Of a stretch of 64,000 bases of DNA, positions 45,012 through 57,098 are shown one piece after another (position 1 is the first letter of the stretch; each line of letters starts with the position of its first letter). This DNA is from Flaveria trinervia (taxonomy: Eukaryota > Streptophyta > Magnoliopsida > Asterales > Asteraceae). The notes below the pieces were generated by a model. The model did no database searches. It worked only from the letters and a program-made list of their open reading frames with translations, and had not been told where the DNA came from. The translations under genes were made by a program, and so were the position numbers. The stretch lies in assembly GCA_025506515.1 (NCBI GenBank), contig CM046453.1, forward strand, positions 40,245,727 to 40,309,726, read 5' to 3'.

Positions 45012-48000
45012 TTAAAATGAAACACAAAGTCGTATAACGTTCTGGAACTGGAGGGCTTGTACAATATCTTGCGCATCATAGAATAGTGGCCACTTGTACA
45101 ATGTATAGACATCTTCTGCAAACGAGTTTGTAAGCCACATATGGTTAAATACCCAGATAGTTTCCTTTTTTCCTTCTCTATTTAGAACTATGACCGCTTT
45201 GCCTATTCTCCAATCATAATACCACCATTTGAAGTATGGAATGAAGTCCTGTGGCATTTCCCATAAGGGAATCTTGGACATTGTGCACGGGGGACTCCAT
45301 TTCAGCACCACTTTAGGCTTTCCATAAATGGGATCCACTTCAGACCTACGAATGTACCTCTTCGGTTGTTGAGGTATGAAGTTCACCCATCTGTTGTGGT
45401 ATTCCTTCTTTAGAGCAGCCTCAAACCAACCTAACATCTTTCTTCGATGAGCATATAGCAGATTTAAGCATGCCAGCTGGTTGAGCTCAAAACCTTGGAG
45501 AGTTTTCACATCATGTGGATATCTAAAGTACTCTATTCTCTTCTCCCTCTTAACAGCATAAATGTTAATATCCTCAAAATACGCCCATACAATAATCTTG
45601 CCAAACACCATTAGATGTGTCTTGACCTTGTAAAGCTTGGTGTAGGCATTTTGCTTTGAGCTGTGTGTTGGGCTCGTATCTCAGTAAAACAAGCTGCCTA
45701 TTCAGCCTTCTGTATAGCGTCTGAGGCTTGGGCTTGGCTTACATTCTTATCTGTTTCTTTTTCTATCTCATCCAGTTTGTCAAATGTAGCATTGCCGAGA
45801 GTGTCACCCAAGTCAGGGATCATATTGCCCTCTCGGCTAGTGTACTCAGGATAGTGCTCAGTCGTGACATCCTCAATCTCTATTTTGTCGACATCATTAA
45901 GCTCATCGTCACTTAACACATCAACTGTAGGAGCATCTTTGACAAGCTCGTCTGGATTCAATATGAACATTTTAGTGAGTTGCTCATCGATCGGTCGTGT
46001 ATGATTTCTCCTTCTTTGGGAGTGTAGATCACCGACCGTCTGACAATACCTTGGAAATCAAGAATCATGGTGAATTGAGACTTGATTTGCTGCAAGGGAG
46101 AAACATCATATTCATCTTGCTGTGATGTTTGATCTGCTTGATTTAAACATTAACGCATCAATCATATGTAATAATCAAGATATTTAAACATATATAAACA
46201 TAGATAATCATTAATTACATAAATATAATATTTGAATCATGTACAAGTTTTCTAAATACAAAACATCTAATCATTACTTTTATCCTCATTCTTCAGTTCT
46301 TCAACAGCAGGGGCTGAGGATGATGCTCCATGATCTTGTGCTCTGTTAGTCCTCCTTTCTTGACCTTGAGCAGAGCCTGATGCCGCACCATCACCTTCTT
46401 CATCCTCATTATCTTCTTTCTTCCTACCCCTCGAACCTTTAGCATCAGTTTCATTTTCTTCACCAGAATCATCATCCACATCATCATCATCACCATCACC
46501 TTCCTTGATCTTTAGAGGCTCGTCTTTTGATCCTTTGAGTCTGAGCATGATCTTCTTGTTCTTGGCCTCCAACTCTTCAATCCTCTTAAACGATTGATCA
46601 TTTTGTTGCTGAAGCTGGGTAATCTGATGTGCTTGAGCAGCATTGAGCTCCATAAGCTGACTTATCTATGTAGCTCTTTGCTTATCAGCAGCTAACAACT
46701 TTAGCACCATCCGGTTTAGGTTGCCAAGTTGCTCCTCTACTCAATGGAGGGTAGAGTGGGTCCGATGGTGAAGGTACGGTGGGTTAAGGGACCTGCTTGG
46801 TGGCTAGTGGTGGTAGTGGTGGATGTGGTGAATATGGGTGGTGGGATAGGAGTGGATAGTGAAGGCTTAGCTATGGTAGTGGTGGTTGGGAGTGTGGTAG
46901 CGGTGGTGGTAGTTATGGTAGAAGTGGTGGATGTGGTGGTGACCAAAGTAATCTTCCATCGGTTGCTCTTCATCGCATTGGCTGAGCCATCTTCTTGTTC
47001 CTCGATCCCTTAATGGCGGATGCTCCCCTTTGGCTGATGGGATGGTCTCGGATGTAAGATGGATTAGTATCAGCAGTAACGACATCCCCGGACTCACCTT
47101 GGCATCCACCAACCGCCGCAAGCCCTCTTTCAATGGCAACCACCATGCTGCCCACTATCCTCACAAGTGGCTCCTCATTTGACTCTTCATCCTCATTAGG
47201 ATGGAAGTCTTGGTGGAATCTAGCAGTCTCAGTTCCACCCTGGCTGGATGGTGGAGATGGTATATGAGTGGCAGTGGCCCTAGATGGAGTGGGGCCTCTA
47301 TCTCCATCATTACCACTATTATCATCATCGTCATCAATAGTTGGTAGAACAATAGGCTCAGAATCTAAGTCACTGTCGTCATGACACCACTTCCTCCTAG
47401 CTGGCGCCACATAATCCTCTTGGGCCAGATGCCCAAACAATCATCTGAATGGGGGTTTCACCTGCTTCCCCCTGTACCCCTCATCCTACCTAGTGTACTA
47501 TCATCCATAACCTCTAGGGTCCCAACATCATCACTCTCCTTTGGGAACAAAGAAGCTTCTAGTCTATAATCATCTGAAGGAATAGGGGGTCCATGTAGAA
47601 GCCTTCCTTGCCTTTGGCCTCTATATTCTCGACCAAGTAAGTGAAGATCATCCATGAGAAACTGAACGGGTGGTTCAATACCAGAGCAACAAATGCATTC
47701 TGGATTTGATCTAAAAGCTCATCAAAACCTCCTTTCCTCGAGGCAATGCACTTGAGGATAACATGTGCCAAGTACTTGAACTGGGGACACATGAGCACAC
47801 CAGCGTTTATGTCCCCAGAGTACTTAATCCTCAGAAAACATCCCGCACAGTTAGGGGATGTAGCCTAGTCTAGCAGTCTCCATCCACTCCAAACTTCAAA
47901 ACTCTCCTGATATCATCCTCACTGACGCAATATCTAGTCCAAAAATAGTACTCCGAATACAATGTGGCTCAAAAGACCTATCTACAACCGTGCTTTCCAA

Positions 48001-48820
48001 GAAAGCCTGCTGCACAAATCTATATGGCGTGCACGGTGTCGATATAGCCACGAAGATCCTCGATCTCCGTAGAAAAGTAATAATACCTACGAACTTTGAA
48101 GCGTTTCGGGACGTGATCTAAAGATGAGCACAGATGTTGTGGTTCGTGCATATCGTCCACCTACTAGCCATGTTGCTGTAAGACAAGACACATAAACGTT
48201 ACGATTTTGGTAAGTGAATGACATTTGAACTTTAATGAGCTTGAAAACAATCTGTTTAGTTGTGCAATTGGACAGTATGACGGAGCCTAAGTCGTGCGAT
48301 TGAGCTCGTTCATACGAATTAGCCTACTTCTGAACTTAGTCGTATGCTATACCATACGGTTGAACCAGTCGTGCGATTGAACTCAATTGCATGGTTCATT
48401 CATACGATTGATCCATTCGCCCAGCTCAGTCATTTGATTAAGTCATTCGCCCAGCTCAGTCGTGCTATTGAAGTTCATTAGTCTGTCCAATCGCATAACT
48501 TTCTGTTTTTTAATTTAAATTGAAATCTCGGGCTAAACTTGATGTTAAACGTTATGGATTGGCTCATTATGCTCGCAAACGCTCTAAATAACATCTAATG
48601 CTCTTTAAGTTCTAGGTTTAGTTCCTATTATTGGTTTATTTTGACAACTTAGGCTCAGTTTTTATTTTGAACAATTTCTGTCAATTAGGGATTGATTTAA
48701 TGGAATGTTTAGGTCAGGATCTTTGCACAGTACCTGTAGATGTAAGTAATAATTGTTGGAATCAACAAGAACAGGTGGAAAATGATTCAAACAAAATTTT
48801 GGCAGAGTTTGGGTGTACAT
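45012..48820 (-). pseudogene. Element F ORF3, unknown function
   Basis: Homologous to B, C, D and E ORF3 in layout. A short first segment starts at ATG 48820. The N-terminal domain lies at about 48175-47560 (FEPHCIR, FKYLAHVILKCIASRKGGFDELL; stops and frameshifts). Then come an acidic/Pro/Ser middle (47440-46990), a Thr/Pro low-complexity run (46970-46740), coiled coil (QITQLQQQNDQSFKRIEELE, 46653-46540), an acidic Asp/Glu run (46500-46380), another acidic part (45970-45700), and a C-terminal domain of about 200 residues (45611-45012; YFRYPHDVKTL, WNNR-like, PYFKWWYYDWR). B shares the middle. No membrane helix is seen. Confidence 0.7.
48176..48733 (-). other. Candidate intron or insertion in element F ORF3
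   Basis: On the minus strand the first segment ends CATCTACAG and is followed by GTACTG, a reasonable donor. 558 bases later TTGTCTTACAG is followed by CAACATGG, a good pyrimidine-rich acceptor. Joining them keeps the same frame, but two adjacent TAG codons follow. The stretch between holds motif-array sequence (48240-48490) and has no coding signal. C, D and E show no such interruption. Confidence 0.35.
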
Positions 48821-48873
48821 GTACGAATAGAGAGCGATTTAGGGTTGGTGACAAAATGTGACGGACTGTACTA

Positions 48874-48881
48874 TATTTATA
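48874..48881 (-). promoter_or_regulatory. TATA box before element F ORF3
   Basis: Minus strand TATAAATA, 54 bases before the ATG at 48820 and just after a CAGTCGTGCGACTG-type array (48890-49190). Same arrangement as in the F LTR, where TATAAATA also follows the array. Confidence 0.55.
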
Positions 48882-49263
48882 CTAGGTTTACTTTCAGTCG
48901 TGTACTCTACCTATTTGCACGCTTCATTCGTGCGACTGGGGCTCAGTCATGTGACTGGCTCAGACGGGCACGTTCAGTCGTGCCACCAGGTTTCAGTCGT
49001 GCGATTAACTCATTCGGTCACCTCCATTCATGCGATTGGTATTCGGGTGATCCAATTGAATGGATTGACCCATGCTTATGGTCCAATCGTACGTCTGGTC
49101 CATACGTGTGGTTCAGTCGTGCGATTGGGCTCATATGCATGATCTAATCATGCGACTGGTCCATACTTATGATTCAGTCATGTGAATAGCTCATACTTAT
49201 GAATTTGACCTTATGACCTCTCAAAAACTTAGCCTCTAAACTATAGATAAAATGTTATGACCG

Positions 49264-49458
49264 TTGATCATCTCAGACATGACCTTTTTAACAAAACTGT
49301 TGATCACATCAGACGTGATCCTTTTAACTTAAAAAAAACTGTTGGTCACCTCAGACGTGATCCTTTTAACTTAAAAATTTTTTTTGATCACCTCAGACGT
49401 GATCCTTTTAACTTAAAAACCCGATTGGTCAGCTCAGACGTGACCCCTTTTAAGTAAG
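49264..49458 (-). repeat. Five-unit palindromic tandem repeat in F spacer
   Basis: Units start at 49264, 49300, 49342, 49384 and 49425 (spacing 36, 42, 42, 41). The core is GATCAC, seven bases, GTGATC, so each unit can form a hairpin; the flank is CCTTTTAACTTAAAAA. The last unit is the most diverged (GGTCAG...CGTGACC). Confidence 0.85.
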
Positions 49459-50833
49459 TGATTCACAAATTGAATCCAAATGCATAGTCCGACTTTTACC
49501 TACTAAATGACAAAAAAATTAATAAATTAAACAACTAGAAATTAAAATCAAAATTAAGACATATTTTTGTATTTTTGATTTGAGATGGATTTAAACCTAT
49601 TAAAGTATTTCTAATCGATTTTACTTCCTCCACAGCACACCTTTAATTCTAGTTTATCATTTCTGGTACAATTCATTATGGAATCATACATGTATATCAA
49701 AATCACTTGGGACATTTTAAGAAACTATTTTGATTCTAGATTCTTGTTTTGACCGAGAGTCACTAGCAATTTTAGGAAATCATACTAGAGCTATAAGGAG
49801 TACACAATGATTTTGACTTTCAAGAACTACAACTCACGATGATTGTCAATATGCTTGTCCTCTTAAATCGATACACAGATTTTTGACACACATTGGTGAT
49901 GATTTAAGGTTTAATTATTTCTGCAAATATTTGTGGATCCCATACTTATATGGTAATCAACGTTCCTCGGATGATTTTTTAGCGGCCTATGGGTATATTT
50001 CAAGAAGAAACTGTTCTAAGAGCTTTCAAAAAGATGCCAAGCCTCACGTCAGTGTCATGGCGTAGCAGAGAGGCGCAAACAACAATGAATTCCAGAATAC
50101 TTAGGTTATGATTATCCTCAAGTTAGTGCCACCACACAATAGAGAGGCACACAACCTATCTTCTTGTTAGAGCATTTATTTTCTTTCTGCACATAATGCA
50201 CTAACAACATAAGTTATTAGCTTGATTGCATTTTGCATTTTTCCATGTGCTTTTCTCATTTTTATGGTCATCCGCACACATATGTGGTGTTTATTTTGCT
50301 CTTCACCCCTTATTGGAACTGCTTTGATTGTGTTAACCAGGGATAAGATGGGAACCCACAACAAGTTGAACAACTTAGTTTACAATTGAAATCACCAATG
50401 ATGTCTACTTATCTATTGTGTTGAATCTACTAACATATCATATAATGAATAGTAGCCTCTTGGCCTAGTTTCTCTATTTTACCTTGGTAGCTTACTAGTT
50501 TTACTATCATTTTTCTTTTATTTTGCTTAGACTTTTCAGACTTAAACATTGAATTTTGCATCTTAATCAGTTAACTCTTTTGATGTCCCAAATAATCATT
50601 TCCCTGTGAACTATCATTTTCCATAGACGTTGAATCAGTATCACAGATTTGATTACTTTCCTTTTAGCTAAGCTGCCTTCTCCCTCGTTTTTAAGTAAAT
50701 AAATAAAGCAGCCAATTTAATACTAATCTAACCTATTCTCCCCATAAATTTCTAAAACCGAAATTATTTTTGTGTTTTTGGATTTTAATAGAAAGGAAAA
50801 TTAAATAATACAAAATAAAATTAAAATGTCGGA

Positions 50834-52450
50834 CTAGGAATTTTCTTCCTCTGAAATCACATCACTTTTCTTTCTCATGCCATTAACTTCTAATATACAT
50901 AAAAATCTCGGTTTATCAAATGCTTTTGTGTAAAGGTCGGCGCGTTGAAAATCCGTATTTATTTTAACCACATCGATTAGTTGCTTTTCAAAAGAGTAAT
51001 GTATAAAGTGATACTTAATACCGATGTGTTTAGTTTTAGGATGTTGGACTGGATTTTTTGTTACGACTATAGAAGCAGAATTATCAACATAGATAGGAGT
51101 GTTAGAGAATTGCAGACCGTAGTCGCGCATTTGCTGTTGAATCCAGATGATTTGTGAACAACAACTTGCAGCAGCAACGTATTCAGCTTCACATGTTGAC
51201 AGAGCAACAAAGATCTGCTTCTTACACTGCCAGGTGACTAACCGTCTACCAAAGAACTGACATCCTGCTCATGTTGACTTGTAATTAATTTTGCAACCGC
51301 CATAGTCCGAGTCACTATATTTTGTAAGCTCAAAGTTATTATCATGAGATACCACAACCCGAGTGTTGGTGTACCCTTCATATAATGGAAATTCCGTTTA
51401 ACTGCTATGACATGGTTGACTTTCGGTTTCGCCTGATATCTTGAACAAAGACACATTGCAACATGATATCAGGATGACACGTTGTGAGATACATAAGGGA
51501 TCCAATCATTCCTCTATACACTGTAGCATCAACCAGATCACCATTTCCGTTAGGTGCCACATCATGGTTCGTGGCAAGTGGAGTTCCAGCAGCTAAAGCA
51601 TTCTCCATGTCAAACCGACTGAGGATGTCCCCTACATATTTAGTCTCATGCAAGAAAATTCCTTTTGGTGTTTGATCCACCTGTAATCCTAGGAAGAACT
51701 TCATCTCCCCTATTGCACTCATCTCAAATTCTGCTTTCATTACAGATTCAAATCCTTTACATAACTATTCGTTTTTGGAACCGAAGATTATGTCATCAAC
51801 ATAAATATGTTCTAGTAGTAAGTCGCCATCCTTTTCTTTGATGAATAGAGTGTAGTCAATAACTCCTCAGCGAAAGCCGTGTTTCACCAGATGAGTTGAT
51901 AGTTTCTCATACCATGCTCTCGGGGCTTGATGGAGCCCGTAGATAGCCTTATCGAGCTTGTAAACTCTATCCTGGTAATAAGGGTCCTCAAATCCTTTGG
52001 GTTGACTGACGTACACTGTCTCCTGGATTTCACCATGAAATAATGCACTCTTTACATCTAGTTGATAAACTTTGATATTCATGTAACATGTATAGGCTAG
52101 GAAGATACATATTGCTTCTATTCTACCCACGGGTGCAAACACTTCATTGTAATCAATTCCTTCGACTTGTCAAAAACCTTGAACGGCAACTCGAGCCTTG
52201 TTTCTAATTTTGACCCCTTGGTCATCTTTCTTGAATTTCAAAACCCATTGGTGCCAATTACTTTAGCACCTTTAGGTCTATCCACCAGTGTCCATACTCC
52301 TAGCTTCTTGAATTGAAGGAGTTCTTCTTGCATGGCACTGACGGATGCCTCATTGTTTAAGGCTTCACTTACATATTTTGGCTCAAGTTAAGACACAAAA
52401 CATCGATAAGCACCCTCGTGAAGATAACCTTTTTCCATGACTGGGGCATA
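50834..52450 (-). pseudogene. pol: Element F reverse transcriptase and RNase H
   Basis: RT begins near 52400 (EPK and W..AMQEEL context) with frameshifts to 52140. An open frame at 52142-51867 carries YQLDVKSALFHGE (catalytic Asp) and the KAIYGLHQAPRAWYE segment. A TGA replaces a sense codon at about 51865. YVDDIIFGS is at 51790-51815. The thumb (KAEFEMSAIGEMKFFLGLQVD) to connection is open at 51740-51405. RNase H is broken between 51400 and 51140; the C-terminal part (YVDNSASIVVTKNP to the end) is open at 51130-50834. Confidence 0.82.
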
Positions 52451-53110
52451 ATCAGCTGAGTATAGCTGATTTCTTGTCTGTACTCCCGAGTGTACATCCC
52501 CTGTGACATTGTCAAGAGGATGATAGACATTTAGTCGTGATCTGGGAGTGGTGGGAACATCTACTTCCTAATCTAGATTTTGAATTCCTGGTTCAGTATC
52601 TGTAGTGGTTGAAGTGCGAGGTTTCGATGTGTCATTTTTGTATTACTTGTGTACTTTCAATAGAGGGACCTGTTCCTCCTGATCCACCTGATCATTCTCC
52701 ATGTCTTCATCATCAGAGGAGGAGTCGCTTACCTCAAGTGCTCCCCCTAAAGGACTAGAAGATTCACCTTGTGAACCTAATGTTTTTGAGTCTAGTGACG
52801 GTGTGTTGAAGACATCGTACATCATTTTGGTTGATAACTCATCATCAGGACGGAGAGAGGGATGTTGAAGGACTTAACGAATCCATCATAGTCAAAGAAG
52901 AATGAGGGTCTTTTTCCAGCAGGGGGTGGTGTATCTCTGAACGTCAACATTGCACCACACTTCTACATGACCCCTTCTTCCAGCAGGGGGTGGTGTATCT
53001 CTGAACGTCAAAATCGTACATCATTTTGGTTGATAACTCATCATCAGTTGTTGTATACTTTCTTATTATGTATATTATATCCTAGAAAATTCCCTTCTTC
53101 AGCCTTCTCA
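52451..53110 (-). pseudogene. pol: Element F hinge with scrambled duplication
   Basis: Linker between integrase and RT with Asp/Ser-rich segments (52825-52643). Two 34-bp sequences are each present twice in the order X, Y, Y, X: X at 52815-52848 and 53014-53047, Y at 52914-52947 and 52978-53011. It destroys the frame. Confidence 0.75.
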
Positions 53111-54320
53111 CTGAAATTCCCTCACTGAGTTTTCTTCAGCAGCGTACATGGTGTGCCAAATGGTTCGAGGTACTCCAGATTAGGTTTACGTTGCTGGAGC
53201 AGCTCATAACACATTCTACCATGACATTTAACCACCAGGACTCGATTAAGGGTGTCACATGCATTGGCAACTACCTCGTTCCGAAATTGGATGGGTAGTT
53301 TCGAGTCGGCTAGCATCGTTCTAGCTATCTCCATCAAGCTTCTACTCTTCCATTTAGCAACCCCATTCATTTGTGGAGTGTAGGCAGAAGTGAACTGGTG
53401 TACAATTCCTTTTTCTTTGCAGAATGCCTCCATCCACTGGTTCTTAAACTCCTGTCATTGTCTGAGCGATTGTTTCTCACATTCAGCTTGTAGAAAGATT
53501 CCAATTTAGTCACCAGTTGTTTGAATTATTCATATGTTGCTGATTTGGATTTTAGAAACATTACCCAAGAGAATCGTGAGTAATCATCAATGACTACATA
53601 ACAGTACAAATTACCAGCTATGCTCTTGGTGCTGACAGGACCAAACAAATCCATGTGTAGAAGTTCGAGAGGCAATTCAGGGGAATTTACTTTCTTTACC
53701 TTGTGAGACTTGTTGGTCCTTTTACCTTTCTTACATGCTACACAAAAATCCGGAAGTTGAAAGTTCTTAACATTAACTCCATTTACTAAATCATTCTAAA
53801 TCAAATGATTCATCTTCCGTGGATTTATATGTCCCATTCTTCTATGCCAGGAGATCGAGTCCTTCTTAGTTGCCATTGATAAGAAGCATTGAACTTGATG
53901 ATCGGTTATGGAGACCTTTGATAGATCCAAGACATATAAGTCATTCTATCTTGAAGTTGACATTAAGATCCCGTCCTCCAGGATAATGTAATCCTTCTTC
54001 AACACATAGCACTTGTTGTCGTCAAAAACAACCTTGAATCCTTTGTCACATATCTGGGACACTAAAGGCATGTTATTTTGAAGTTGTTGAACGTAGTTGA
54101 CCTTACCAAACTTGACTTTGTAGTTTCCCACTTCTCCTTGAGCGGTGATTTATCCTCCTTTATTTCCAGCAAATGATACATGTCCCCCTTTAATTTGTTT
54201 GACATTTGAAAGGAGAGACAGATTCCCAGTCATGTGCCTAGACGCCCCACTATCAACAATGCATGTGTTTGTGATAGCACTGTAATGGACACCCTACACA
54301 TTTAGAGAAAATTATTAGTT
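53111..54320 (-). pseudogene. pol: Element F protease and integrase
   Basis: The protease site reads VDSGASRHMTG at about 54225-54257, D-S-G intact. A stop follows near 54150, then an open piece (54131-53946) with NYVQQLQNN and SQICDKGF. The pre-integrase region (WHRRMGH, C-x2-C) is at 53860-53730. The integrase core starts LLHMDLFGPVSTKS (53670-53630) with IDDYSRFSW near 53590. The second Asp region is frameshifted near 53460. In the third motif the catalytic Glu codon is Lys (53353-53355; Ala-Lys-Trp-Lys where relatives have Glu-Arg-Lys), so this integrase is dead even apart from frameshifts. Confidence 0.8.
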
Positions 54321-57098
54321 TTGGTTTGGGACACAAGCCTTAACTGGCTTGGGTGACCAGAGGAATCACACATCATGAACTAAACCCACTGTCCATTTGA
54401 GGGTGAGGGCATATCATTCTTCTTCTTCTTCTCATTATCAGACATTGCACTTGACTTTCTTTCCATAAGCGGGTTTTGTGTAAGCCTATTTGTGATAAAC
54501 AGATGAGTGGCTTACAGTTTGAACTTTAGATTCAATTATTCTTTTTGGTGGAGTAATAGAAATCCTTTTTAAAGAAATTGGTATACTATCACAAAGTTCA
54601 ATTTTCTATGTGGGGATCTGATAACAATGACATTTCAAAGCAATATGTCGTTTCTTTCCACAACTGTAGCAAGATCTCCTTTCAACATGTTGATGGAACT
54701 GTTTTTGTGGGGAAGTGTGTGATTCAGGTGTACCTTTAGTCTGGTTGGGTTTGAACACTTCTTGTTTAGATGTTTTTGCTTCTTCAACAAAATTCATTCT
54801 TTCAACGTTTTTAACATCTTTAGCCTTTTGTTTATTTGGACTATGACGTGTAGCACGTGGTTGGTTAACTGGTTTGGTCATTTTGGGTTTAGAAATAGAC
54901 ATGTTTGAACCTGACTTTACATTAGCTTTTTCAATTATTCATCCAAATTCACAATAGGCATCTTACCTATAGATTTCAAAGTAGCCTCCTTCTATTTAGT
55001 GATAGAATTCACCGGTTTACCCGTGAAATCCTCATCACTAACTAGAGGAGTGGACACCACATGATCCTTAACTGCATTGTTATTTACTGGTCTACATTTA
55101 GCATTTATCATGATCCCATGTGGTGGTGGGACCATTTTGTAACCCAACCCCTCCCCGTTATTTCATTCTTTCACTAAGTGTTGAACTATGTGGAAGAACT
55201 GGTCCAACTATGCAGTTTTTGTTTTAATGAGTTGACTTCGACTTCTAAAACTGCTTTTTCTTTCTTAGTTTCTTCTAGGGAGTTTAAGTAGAACTTTATA
55301 TCACTGGCTTGATTAAAAGCAACAACCTCGGTTTCCCTTAGTTGTTTATTAAAAAGTTCTATTTTCTCTTTATAAATGTGCTCATTTTCTTTTAAATACG
55401 ATTTGCTTCTATGCACAATTGTAAGTCATTTACTAAGCTATCATTGTGATCTAAGAACCTAGCAAATTTCAAATCAATGCTTTTTCTAAATTTGTTACAT
55501 TCAATGCATGTATGATTTTCAAAGAGTTGGTCTTTTGTACTTACCTGTGAAGATCGGTTGAATCAGCCATCAATGCAGAGTTTGACTCTTCGGATGCTGG
55601 AGATTCTGAACATATCATTCTGAGTTCTTCTTCAATCAGGTGATTGATCACATTCACAGTTTCTTCATGATGTGACATCACTAGGTCAACTGCGATTTCA
55701 TCTTCACTAGCCGAGCCATCATCCAATCCCTCCACACATGCAATGTTTAATTTACCCGGAGACACAAAACTGAAGGTGCAATCCTATCCTCCGTCACCTT
55801 GAAAAGTTAAGGCCTTTGTCTCTTTGCTTGACGAAGTAGCTACACTCGTGGGTTTGTCATGACGGTTGAACGATGCGAATGGATTTCCGTTACCTGTTTT
55901 CTTGGGCTTTTTACATTCACGTTTGAAATGCCCCTTTTCCCCACAATTAAAGCAGGTAACATTGGTTTTGTCAAAACCAAAGGTTGTGTCTTTTGTGGCT
56001 ACCAAGTTCTGTCCAGTCTTTTTCACAAACGTTTTTGCTCTCCTGACAACACTAGCCAAATCCCACATTATATCCATTCTTTCTAGTTCATTTCCGTCCA
56101 CCTGCTCATAGTCTTTATATACCAGATGGCAATTTATGATTTTCCCTGCAACTAAACCATCATAGGAATGAACAACAGCTGCTAGGAGATCCATGTACTC
56201 CTTTGCTACTTCCACAGTGATATTGCCGACATTCTCAGTATTCAACTTTGTAGTGTTAGCTTCAGGCACTATATATTGGGTAATAGATAACCCTGACGTT
56301 TCTGGTCCTGAAGCGGTGGTTTGAGAAGGAGCGGCTGAACTAAATACAAACGTTGTTTGAAGTGGTGCTCCTAAATTGGTTGGGTTGGGAGATGAGTTAT
56401 ACAGTGAAGGATTTTGGTCGTAGGATCCTTTCTGTGACATGTATTTCATCCTCAGTTCCTCCTCCCTCAATATCAGGATGAAGTCATTTATGTCTAACTT
56501 TGCCTATATATTGTTTTGCCTCAGGTTAGACACAAATGAGTCCCTTTTCTCTAGTAACCCATCAACAAAGCTCGACACTTTATATTCCATAGACGTTGTG
56601 ACCCCATGAATGTGCAGCTCACTCATCAGATGATAGAATCTGTGAATTATGTCGTCCAAGCTTTCTTTTCCTACTGAAGAGAAGTTATCAAACTCCTTTG
56701 TGAGAGCCTTTGCCTTCAATGCCTTTAACGTTGCATTCCCGTCATATCTTTTCTCCAAAGCCGCCCATAACTTCATTGCCTGTTTTTTCTTAGAGAAATG
56801 ATGAAATATGTTTTTCGGTATCGACTGAGTCAAAAGAGCGTACACCTTCTTCTCAGCATTGTACTTTGCTTTCTGGCTGTCAGTCATTCCTCCCAAGGTT
56901 AATTTAACACCATCAGCCCTAACTAGCATACTATAACCTGTCTCAAATGATTCCTAAAGATTGGGTCAACTCCATTTAATAGATCTCGAACCTTTGTTTC
57001 CATTGTGGATAATCATCTAACGTTATAATTTTAGGTGGTTTATTGTGATACCCAATTTCATTTTCTAGACACAGAAGGTTCTGGATGCAAGAGTCCAT
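54321..57098 (-). pseudogene. gag: Element F gag
   Basis: The ATG at 57098 opens a frame reaching KPPKIITLDDYPQWKQRFE, a gag N-terminal motif, then stops near 57005. Capsid (56929-56504) continues with KLWAALEKRYDG and ESLDDIIHRFYHLMSEL. The first knuckle CFNCGEKGHFKREC is intact near 55950-55909. Acidic linker 55765-55541; coiled coil (EHIYKEKIELFNKQLRE to VNSLKQKL) at 55416-55190. The second knuckle CYSCGKKRHIALKC is at about 54675-54634. Frame changes lie near 56490, 55780, 55430 and 54940. Confidence 0.8.

Larger units (their letters stand above)
48821..50833 (-). other. Element F spacer between pol and ORF3
   Basis: 2.0 kb without a recognisable gene. From the ORF3 side: TATA box, cgtgcga-motif array (48890-49200), a 42-bp palindromic tandem repeat (49264-49458), then AT-rich sequence (49460-50830) in which I see no domain and only short ORFs. 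It is about three times longer than the spacers of C, D and E, so it may include a decayed insertion. Confidence 0.65.

Noticed and set aside
46729..47013. Val/Gly-rich plus-strand ORF
   Set aside because: Antisense shadow of the Thr/Pro-rich part of F ORF3.
49883..50065. 60-residue ORF in the F spacer
   Set aside because: No domain, no homologue in the other elements, and short enough to be chance in AT-rich DNA.
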